From: JAAYEA01 sp012689325
GTDB lineage: Bacteria > Chloroflexota > Anaerolineae > JAAYEA01
DNA: 64,000 bases
Assembly (NCBI GenBank): GCA_036841525.1
Contig: DAITVZ010000010.1
Span: forward strand, 1-64,000
Reading direction: 5' to 3'
Part shown: positions 58,602 through 64,000 of the stretch, piece by piece
Layout: each line of letters starts with the position of its first letter
How positions within the stretch are numbered: position 1 is the first letter of the stretch
Made by a program: the position numbers and the translations under genes
The notes under the pieces: model-generated
Told to the model about the DNA's origin: nothing
The model's database searches: none
What the model saw: only the letters and a program-made list of their open reading frames with translations

Positions 58602-58679
58602 CTTTTGCCTCCTCGGGAGCTTCCCACGACGCCCCCTGCCCCATTGCCCCCGGCCTTGCCGGTGCCAGGGCTTGGGCTC

Positions 58680-58708
58680 AGTATAGCACGTTCCTCGCAA
58701 TTCATCAA
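58680..58708 (-). promoter_or_regulatory. promoter of the flavin reductase operon
   Basis: On the minus strand, TTGATG (58708-58703) and TATACT (58685-58680), 17-bp spacer. Confidence 0.6.
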
Positions 58709-58730
58709 CCCGGTTGCGCCTGTCCACGGC

Positions 58731-58758
58731 TTGCCGGCGCGGGCGGAACCGCTATAAT
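58731..58758 (+). promoter_or_regulatory. promoter of the EEP gene pair
   Basis: TTGCCG (58731-58736) and TATAAT (58753-58758), 16-bp spacer, about 30 nt before the first ATG. Confidence 0.7.
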
Positions 58759-58787
58759 GGGGCATCTCGTGCGGGCAAGGAGGAGCG

Positions 58788-59570
58788 ATGGTCTCCATTC
58801 TCGACCTCAACATCTGGAACTATAACGAACCGTGGGCCAAACGCCGCGAGGGCATCACTCGCACCATCCGCGAGGCCGCCCCCGACCTGGTCACCCTGCA
58901 AGAGGTGACCTACCTGACCAAGTACGCGCAAGACCCCCACACCCAGGCGGACCAGATCGCGGCGCGGCTGGAGGGGTATCGGTGCGTCTGGCAGCCCGCC
59001 GAGTACTTTGTCGACCAGCCCCGCGACGCCGTCCGCTGGGAGGGCGTGGCGATCTTGAGCCGGCTGCCCATCATCGACCTGCGCCACCTCTGGGTGCCCC
59101 GCGATCTCGAGGATGTTCGCGATTCGTACCAGCGCGTCGTGCTGGGCGCGCGCGTGTTGACCTCCACCGGGCCGTTCTGGATCTTTACCACGCACCTCTC
59201 GCTCACCTGGCACGCGCCGGAGCGCACCATCCTCGCGGTCTATCGGTTTGTGCAAGAGACGGCCGCGGGGGAGCCCTTTGCGATCACCGGCGACTTTAAC
59301 GCCCATCCCGATCACCCGTGGATCCGCTTCCTGGTCGGCCAGGAGACGCTGGAGGGACAGACCGGCGCTTGGGTGGATGCGTGGGCCGCGGCCCATCCCG
59401 GCGATCCAGGATACACCGCCGTCGCCTGGGAGCCTTACGAGCGAATCGACTACGTCTTGGTGCCGGACGCTGGGATGGTGCGCCGGATCACCATCGCCGC
59501 CAACCGGCCCGACGCGGAAGGCATCTATCCTTCCGATCACCTGGGGTTATACGCAGAACTGCTTTGGTAG
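58788..59570 (+). CDS. endonuclease/exonuclease/phosphatase (EEP) family hydrolase, copy 1
   Basis: A 260-residue magnesium-dependent hydrolase. EEP motifs are all present: the asparagine strand LDLNIWNYNE, the metal-binding glutamate in LQEVTYL, the acidic GDFNAHPDH, RIDYVLV and the final SDHLGLYAEL with the catalytic Asp-His. There is no signal peptide. Family members cut DNA, phosphoinositides, sphingomyelin or nucleotides, so the substrate is open. AAGGAGG lies before the ATG. The next gene is a same-length paralog only 45 nt away. Confidence 0.87.
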   Translation: MVSILDLNIWNYNEPWAKRREGITRTIREAAPDLVTLQEVTYLTKYAQDPHTQADQIAARLEGYRCVWQPAEYFVDQPRDAVRWEGVAILSRLPIIDLRHLWVPRDLEDVRDSYQRVVLGARVLTSTGPFWIFTTHLSLTWHAPERTILAVYRFVQETAAGEPFAITGDFNAHPDHPWIRFLVGQETLEGQTGAWVDAWAAAHPGDPGYTAVAWEPYERIDYVLVPDAGMVRRITIAANRPDAEGIYPSDHLGLYAELLW

Positions 59571-59615
59571 CGCATCCTGACGATCACGATGCGGCCTTGC
59601 CGCCAAGGAGGAACC

Positions 59616-60398
59616 ATGGTCTCTATCTTGGACCTGAACATCTGGAACTATAACGAGCCGTGGACCAAGCGTCGCGAGGGGATCGCCCGCACCATCCGCG
59701 AGGCCTCGCCCGACCTGGTGGCGCTGCAGGAGGTGCGGTACTCCAGCCGGTATCCGGAGAGCCCGCACCATCAGGCGGACCAGATCGCCGCGCATCTGGA
59801 AGGCTATCAAATGGTCTGGCAACCGGCCATGTACTACACGAGCGAGTCGCCGCAGGTCAGCCACTGGGAGGGGCTGGCCATCCTGAGCCGGTTGCCCGTG
59901 GTGGATCGGCGGATGGTCTGGCTCGCGCGAGATCGGGAGGACGCGCGAGACGAGCATCAGCGCATCGTGCTGGGCGCGCGCGTGCTGGCCGCGGAGGGCC
60001 CCTTCTGGCTCTTCACCACGCACCTCTCGCTCAGCGCCAAGGCGCGCGAGCGGACCGTCGTCGAGGTCCTGCGGTTCGCGCGGGACACGGCGGCGGGGGA
60101 ACCCTTTGCCCTCACCGGCGACCTGAATGCGGAGCCCCACGAGCTCCCGATCCGCTTTCTGCGGGGTGAGGAGAGGATGGAGCGGCGCACCAGCAACCTG
60201 TTCGACGCCTGGACCGTGGCGCACGGCGCTGAGCCCGGGTATACGTACTCGGCGTGGGAGCCCGTCAAGCGCATCGACTATATGTTGGTGCCCGAAGCCA
60301 GCATGGTGCGCCACATCGCCATCGCCGCCGACAAGCCGGACGCCGAAGGCGTCTACCCCTCCGACCACCTGGGGCTCTATGCCGAGCTGACCTGGTGA
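59616..60398 (+). CDS. endonuclease/exonuclease/phosphatase (EEP) family hydrolase, copy 2
   Basis: A 260-residue paralog of the upstream gene, identical at most N-terminal positions (MVSILDLNIWNYNEPW in both) and diverged in the middle (SSRYPESPHH against TKYAQDPHT). All catalytic motifs are kept: LQEVRYS, GDLNAEPHE, RIDYMLV and SDHLGLYAEL. AAGGAGG precedes ATG 59616. It probably arose by tandem duplication and is read from the same promoter. The kept active sites and changed middle part suggest different substrates rather than decay. Confidence 0.87.
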   Translation: MVSILDLNIWNYNEPWTKRREGIARTIREASPDLVALQEVRYSSRYPESPHHQADQIAAHLEGYQMVWQPAMYYTSESPQVSHWEGLAILSRLPVVDRRMVWLARDREDARDEHQRIVLGARVLAAEGPFWLFTTHLSLSAKARERTVVEVLRFARDTAAGEPFALTGDLNAEPHELPIRFLRGEERMERRTSNLFDAWTVAHGAEPGYTYSAWEPVKRIDYMLVPEASMVRHIAIAADKPDAEGVYPSDHLGLYAELTW

Positions 60399-60422
60399 GC
60401 AGACGATCCCGCGCCGCGCAAC

Positions 60423-60451
60423 TTGCCGCTTTGGCGGAGGGATGCTATAAT
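60423..60451 (+). promoter_or_regulatory. promoter of the cytochrome c lipoprotein gene
   Basis: TTGCCG (60423-60428) and TATAAT (60446-60451), 17-bp spacer. Confidence 0.75.
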
Positions 60452-60513
60452 GCGCCGAGATTGCCCACCCTGGCGGCGATATCTGCGCCGCTGACATCCT
60501 AGGAGAGACAACC

Positions 60514-60957
60514 ATGCGCTTCAGCAAATGGCTCATCGTCGTCCTGTTGCTCGCCGCCACGCTCATTTCGGCGTGCGGGCAGGACACGCCCACCGCCGTC
60601 CCCGCCGCGCCCACGCAGGCCGGGGCGCAAATCTCGATCCCCGACGTCAGCAAGCAAGCGAGCCAGCCGGACACTCCCGTGGCGGCAGCGACGCCTGCCG
60701 ATAACGCCAAGAGGACGCCTTATCCGGCCCCCACCCAACCGGCGGAAGCGGCCACGGCCTATCCGGCCCCCACGGACGGGCAGGCGCTGCTGAACGAGCG
60801 CTGCGTGCAGTGTCACGGCGTGGATCGCGTCACGCGAGCGAAAAAGACCCAGGAGCAGTGGAAAGTCACCGTTGACGCGATGATCGCCAAGGGCGCCAAG
60901 CTCACCCCGGAAGAGGCCCAGGCGCTCGTCAAGTATCTTGCCGAGACGTTCAAGTAA
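60514..60957 (+). CDS. small c-type cytochrome lipoprotein
   Basis: A 147-residue lipoprotein with a single heme c site. The signal ends in a lipobox with C21 (LISAC). A Pro/Ala/Thr linker (about 25-88) leads to a compact domain with C97-x2-C100-H101 and a possible distal ligand M123 in DAMIAKGAKLT. The pattern with W-x-V-x2-M-x5-L-T-x-E-E resembles short heme domains of quinohemoprotein-type dehydrogenases. It would carry electrons on the outer face of the membrane. GGAGAG precedes the ATG. No redox partner gene is next to it; the following gene is a glycosidase. Confidence 0.83.
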   Translation: MRFSKWLIVVLLLAATLISACGQDTPTAVPAAPTQAGAQISIPDVSKQASQPDTPVAAATPADNAKRTPYPAPTQPAEAATAYPAPTDGQALLNERCVQCHGVDRVTRAKKTQEQWKVTVDAMIAKGAKLTPEEAQALVKYLAETFK

Positions 60958-60975
60958 ACCAGAGAAAGGCCCAAC

Positions 60976-63006
60976 ATGGTAGAGATACCTTTTCGTCAGG
61001 TCCACCTGGACTTTCACACCTCGCCCTGGATCAAGGGCATCGGGCTCGACTTTGACCCGCGCGAGTTCGTCGCCATGCTCAAGGAAGCGCGAGTCAACTC
61101 GATCACCATCTTTGCCCGCGACCATCACGGCATGTCTTATTACCCCTCCCAGGTCGGCGTGTTTCACCCCGAGCTACAACGCGACCTGATGGGCGAGATG
61201 CTGGAAGCGCTGCACTCGGCGGGCATCCGCGCGCCGATCTATGTGAGCGTGGGCTGGGACGAGTATGCCGCCGCGACCCACGCCGAGTGGCGCCAGGTGG
61301 ACCCCCGCACGGGCAAGTTCCACGGAGCGGGCCCTCGCGAGGCGGGCTGGAAGTGGCTTTGCATCAACACCGAGTATCGCCACTACCTGCTGGCCCAGGT
61401 GCGCGAGATCTGCCGCAAGTACAAGCCCATCGACGGCTTTTTCTTTGACATCGTCCGGCAGGTCGCGCCGGGGTGCGTCTGCAACAACTGCGTGCGGGAC
61501 ATGCAAGAGATGCACCTCGATCCCGGCAATGACGAGCACCTGCGCTGGTTCTCCTTGCACGTCACCCGCCACTTCATGAAGTTGATGCGCAACGCCATCG
61601 AGGACGCCGTCCATGAGCCAGTGAGCTTGTTTTTCAACAGCCGGCTGCGCATCGATGACTCGCCCGAGGCAGGCATGCCGGGCGAGGGCGATTTTTACAC
61701 CCATTGGGAGATCGAGTCGCTCCCTTCGGGGGGCTGGGGCTATAACCACTATCCCCTCTTTGCTCGCTACTTCCAGACCAAGGACAAGCCCATGCTGGGC
61801 ATGACCGGGCGGTTCCACCGCTCCTGGGGCGACTTTGGCGGGCTCAAGTCGCGCGCCGCGCTGGAATACGAGTGCTTCCGCATGCTGGCTACCGGCGCGG
61901 GCTGCAGCGTCGGCGACCAGTTGCACCCACGCGGGCGGCTCGATCCTACCACCTATGACCTGATCGGTCACGTCTACCGCCAGGTGGAGAGCGCCGAGCC
62001 CTGGTGCGTGGGCGCCAAGGGCCTCGCCGAGATCGGCGTCTTGGCCTGGCCCATGGGCAAGGGCACCGAGCCGCAGCCCGACGGCGTCGCGCCGAAAGCC
62101 GCGCTGGAAGGCGCCATGCGCATGCTGTTGGAAAGCCACCAGCAGTTCCACATCCTGGACCGCGAGGCCGACTATAGCAAGTACAAGGTGCTGATCGCGC
62201 CTGACGTGATCCTCTTTGACACCGAGCTCAAGGAGAAGGTGCAGGCTTATCTCCAGGGTGGCGGCGCCCTGATCCTGAGCTACGAGTCCGGCGTTTCGCC
62301 GGACCGCAAGGGGTTTGCCCTGGACGAATTCGGCCTCAAGTACTGGGGCGCTGCCGAGTATGCCCCCAGCTATATGGGGTTCGACAGCGTCGGCGGGGCC
62401 ATCGCCCAGGATATCGCGCCGCAGGCCCACGTGATCTATGGCCCCGGGACGCGGGTGACCTTGCAGGGCGCCGTCTCGCTGGTCCCCGAGGTGGAACCGT
62501 ACTTTAACCGCACCTGGGATCACTTTTGCAGCCACCAGCAGACGCCGCCCCGCCGCCAGGGCTCGGCGCCCATGGTCACGCAGAACGGCAAGATCATCTA
62601 TGTCGCCCGGCCGATCTTTAGCGAGTACCATCGCTACGCCAACCGCGTCTATCGCTTGCTCGTGCGCAACCTCCTGAGCATGCTGTTGCCCGAGCCGATG
62701 GTGATCTCCAACGCCCCCACCGGCGCCGAGCTCGCGCTGCTGCGCCAGCCTGCGGCCGCCGACCATCCCGAGCGCCACTTGTGCCACGTGCTCTATTACG
62801 TGCCCGAGCAGCGCGGCGTGGAGGTCACCGTGGTGGAGGACGTCGTGCCCCTGCGCGATGTGGAGGTCGGAGTCAAGCTGAACAAGCCCGTCAAGCGCGC
62901 CTACCTGGTCCCGCAGCAGACCGAACTGCCCTTCCGGACGGAAGGGAACTATGTCAAGTTGACGATTCCGCAGATCCGCGGCCACCAGATCGTCGCCTTC
63001 GAATAG
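60976..63006 (+). CDS. GHL6/GH151-like glycosidase, possible alpha-L-fucosidase
   Basis: A 676-residue protein. A TIM barrel (about 1-350) of the hypothetical glycosyl hydrolase 6 type contains SITIFARDHHGMSYYPS, DGFFFDI with likely nucleophile D158, and a C-x-C-x2-C cluster (GCVCNNC). A beta-galactosidase trimerisation-like domain follows (about 385-560), then a C-terminal beta domain. This order is that of GH151, whose known members include alpha-L-fucosidases. The two GH29 genes support fucose as substrate. The assignment is from pattern recognition only. There is no signal peptide. AGAAAGG precedes the ATG, 18 nt after the cytochrome gene. Confidence 0.68.
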   Translation: MVEIPFRQVHLDFHTSPWIKGIGLDFDPREFVAMLKEARVNSITIFARDHHGMSYYPSQVGVFHPELQRDLMGEMLEALHSAGIRAPIYVSVGWDEYAAATHAEWRQVDPRTGKFHGAGPREAGWKWLCINTEYRHYLLAQVREICRKYKPIDGFFFDIVRQVAPGCVCNNCVRDMQEMHLDPGNDEHLRWFSLHVTRHFMKLMRNAIEDAVHEPVSLFFNSRLRIDDSPEAGMPGEGDFYTHWEIESLPSGGWGYNHYPLFARYFQTKDKPMLGMTGRFHRSWGDFGGLKSRAALEYECFRMLATGAGCSVGDQLHPRGRLDPTTYDLIGHVYRQVESAEPWCVGAKGLAEIGVLAWPMGKGTEPQPDGVAPKAALEGAMRMLLESHQQFHILDREADYSKYKVLIAPDVILFDTELKEKVQAYLQGGGALILSYESGVSPDRKGFALDEFGLKYWGAAEYAPSYMGFDSVGGAIAQDIAPQAHVIYGPGTRVTLQGAVSLVPEVEPYFNRTWDHFCSHQQTPPRRQGSAPMVTQNGKIIYVARPIFSEYHRYANRVYRLLVRNLLSMLLPEPMVISNAPTGAELALLRQPAAADHPERHLCHVLYYVPEQRGVEVTVVEDVVPLRDVEVGVKLNKPVKRAYLVPQQTELPFRTEGNYVKLTIPQIRGHQIVAFE

Positions 63007-63031
63007 CCCGCGCGAGGCGTCCAGCAACGAC

Positions 63032-63069
63032 AGAGCCCTGAGGCAGAGTGCCCCAGGGCTCTTTGTTTT
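63032..63069. terminator. intrinsic terminator
   Basis: Perfect 9-bp stem (63032-63040 with 63054-63062) followed by TTGTTTTT, between the glycosidase gene and the convergent truncated gene. Confidence 0.85.
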
Positions 63070-63075
63070 TGGCGC

Positions 63076-64000
63076 CTAGCGGCGCGGCGTGGGCGTATAG
63101 CTCATCCAGGGAGTTGGCGTCGGCGCGGACGGCGTCGCGGTCCGCGTCGGCAGGGGGATCGTCTGCAGCGGCGTGCGCGTAGGGGTGCGAGTGGGCGACC
63201 GCGTGGGGGTAGCTGGCGGCGGGTAAGGCGTATTCCCCGTGGCCGTGGGCGTCTGGGTGGCCCCGCCAAAGACCACCTGCAGCACGTAGGGCTCGGTTCG
63301 GCTGCTCCCCCCATAGGAGCGTACCAGCACGTAATAGAGGCCAGCTCGCCGCGGCAGGTGCGTGATGTGCTCGATGCTCCCCACCCTCTCCGACTTGGCC
63401 ACAAGTTGGCGCTCCCCATCAAAGAGGTACAGGTCATAGTCCGCCGTCTTGGGCCCGTCGAGCAGGTCGACGGTGATGGGATAGTGGACGAGGTGGACCA
63501 CCAGGTAGTAATAGTCCTCGTCCTGTCGGGTCCAGATATAGGAGCGGTATGTGGCGCCCGAGGCGAGCGGCCCCGCCGCGTGGTCAAAGCTGTCGTTCGG
63601 CTCGTAGGTATCCGCCCAGGTGGTGGCTGTCGCCGTTGCGGTCCGCGCGGGGACGGTGGGCGTGTGGGTGGGGGTCGGAGTGCGCGAAGCGGTTCTGGTA
63701 GCCGTCGGCGAGGGGGTGGCCGTCGGCGTTGGAGGATCGGCCCGGCTCAGCCGGGGGAGGTAGACCGGCCGCTCTTGCTCCAGGTGCTGGCTATAGACAT
63801 GGATGCGGTCGCCGGCGGCCAGATAGACGATGGCGGGATCGCCGCTTGTGGCCGCGATGGCGCTCGCCCCCTCCAAGGGGAGGGTGCCAAAGAGCTCGCC
63901 GCGCACGTTGTACAGGTGTGTGCCCCCGCTGCTTTCGGAGGCGTAGAGCCATCCGTCGGGGCTGACGCCCAGGCCTGTGACCTCGGACCGCTGGAAGCGC
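63076..64000 (-). CDS. secreted beta-propeller/PPC-domain protein, truncated by window edge
   Basis: The reading frame stays open to the right edge, so the N-terminus is missing; the GTG at 63906 is unlikely to be the start because protein-like sequence (GLGVSPDGWLYASES) continues upstream of it. That part resembles an NHL or YVTN propeller blade. A Thr-Pro-Arg linker follows, then a prepeptidase C-terminal (PPC)-like domain (DTYEPNDSFDHA to YVLQVVFGG), and a second Thr-Pro-rich tail ending in SYTPTPRR. It is a surface or secreted protein. The role is unknown; PPC domains are often found beside proteases and other secreted enzymes. Confidence 0.75.
   Translation of the reverse strand, partial: RFQRSEVTGLGVSPDGWLYASESSGGTHLYNVRGELFGTLPLEGASAIAATSGDPAIVYLAAGDRIHVYSQHLEQERPVYLPRLSRADPPTPTATPSPTATRTASRTPTPTHTPTVPARTATATATTWADTYEPNDSFDHAAGPLASGATYRSYIWTRQDEDYYYLVVHLVHYPITVDLLDGPKTADYDLYLFDGERQLVAKSERVGSIEHITHLPRRAGLYYVLVRSYGGSSRTEPYVLQVVFGGATQTPTATGNTPYPPPATPTRSPTRTPTRTPLQTIPLPTRTATPSAPTPTPWMSYTPTPRR

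Noticed and set aside
1..64000. tRNA, rRNA or CRISPR loci
   Set aside because: No cloverleaf, ribosomal RNA signature or regularly spaced repeat was recognised on either strand by eye; a dedicated scan could still find a small RNA.

Overview
The window looks like GC-rich chromosomal DNA from a free-living heterotroph, most likely a member of the Chloroflexota (Anaerolineae-like). This placement is an inference. It rests on Tat-exported, lipid-anchored family 5 solute-binding proteins with Asn/Thr/Pro linkers, several secreted proteins with long Thr-Pro-Arg linkers, many secreted carbohydrate-active enzymes, and no rRNA, tRNA or conserved marker operon to settle the point. I see no phage, insertion sequence or CRISPR array. 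The only recombinase-like gene has lost its catalytic residues.

Layout. 1-1831: promoter, structured leader and citramalate synthase (cimA). 1949-5396: sugar isomerase-like protein, MFS transporter and FAD oxidoreductase. 5516-13757: six same-strand genes (GH42 beta-galactosidase, Gfo/Idh oxidoreductase, enolase-superfamily enzyme, aldo/keto reductase, amidohydrolase, sulfatase) that read as a catabolic operon for a possibly sulfated, galactose-containing glycan. 13828-19465: META lipoprotein, two methyltransferases, an unknown protein, a ROK kinase with a peptidase-like partner, and a CsbD-like gene. 19644-26240: VIT/VWA surface protein, TauE-type permease, MFS exporter and Asp-box lipoprotein. 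26348-32796: an ABC uptake operon with two tandem Tat-lipoprotein binding proteins and two permeases but no ATPase. It is divergent from tatA and a tatC whose N-terminus carries a TatB-like segment (33118-34357).

34464-38937: iron alcohol dehydrogenase, orphan response regulator, degenerate tyrosine recombinase and a membrane glycosyltransferase. 39161-42637: a large secreted metzincin-like protease. 42780-52173: a GH29 fucosidase on the plus strand facing a six-gene minus-strand operon (Gfo/Idh, aldo/keto reductase, GH38 mannosidase, GH29 fucosidase, GNAT, HAD). 52371-56149: M42 peptidase and two lipid-synthesis genes facing rhomboid and DUF1232 genes. 56315-58601: zinc dehydrogenase, nitroreductase and flavin reductase. 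58788-64000: tandem EEP-family paralogs, a small cytochrome c lipoprotein, a GH151-like glycosidase and a truncated secreted protein.

How it fits together. Two or three loci supply glycosidases (beta-galactosidase, alpha-fucosidases, alpha-mannosidase, sulfatase) together with the dehydrogenases, dehydratase-like enzymes and isomerases that would process the released sugars. The ABC operon is a plausible importer, and the Tat translocase that must export its binding proteins is transcribed from an adjacent divergent promoter. Promoters are easy to read: most transcription units start with a -35 of TTGNCN type and a -10 close to TATAAT, spaced 16-17 bp. Many operons end in strong hairpins. Several convergent pairs instead overlap exactly at their stop codons.
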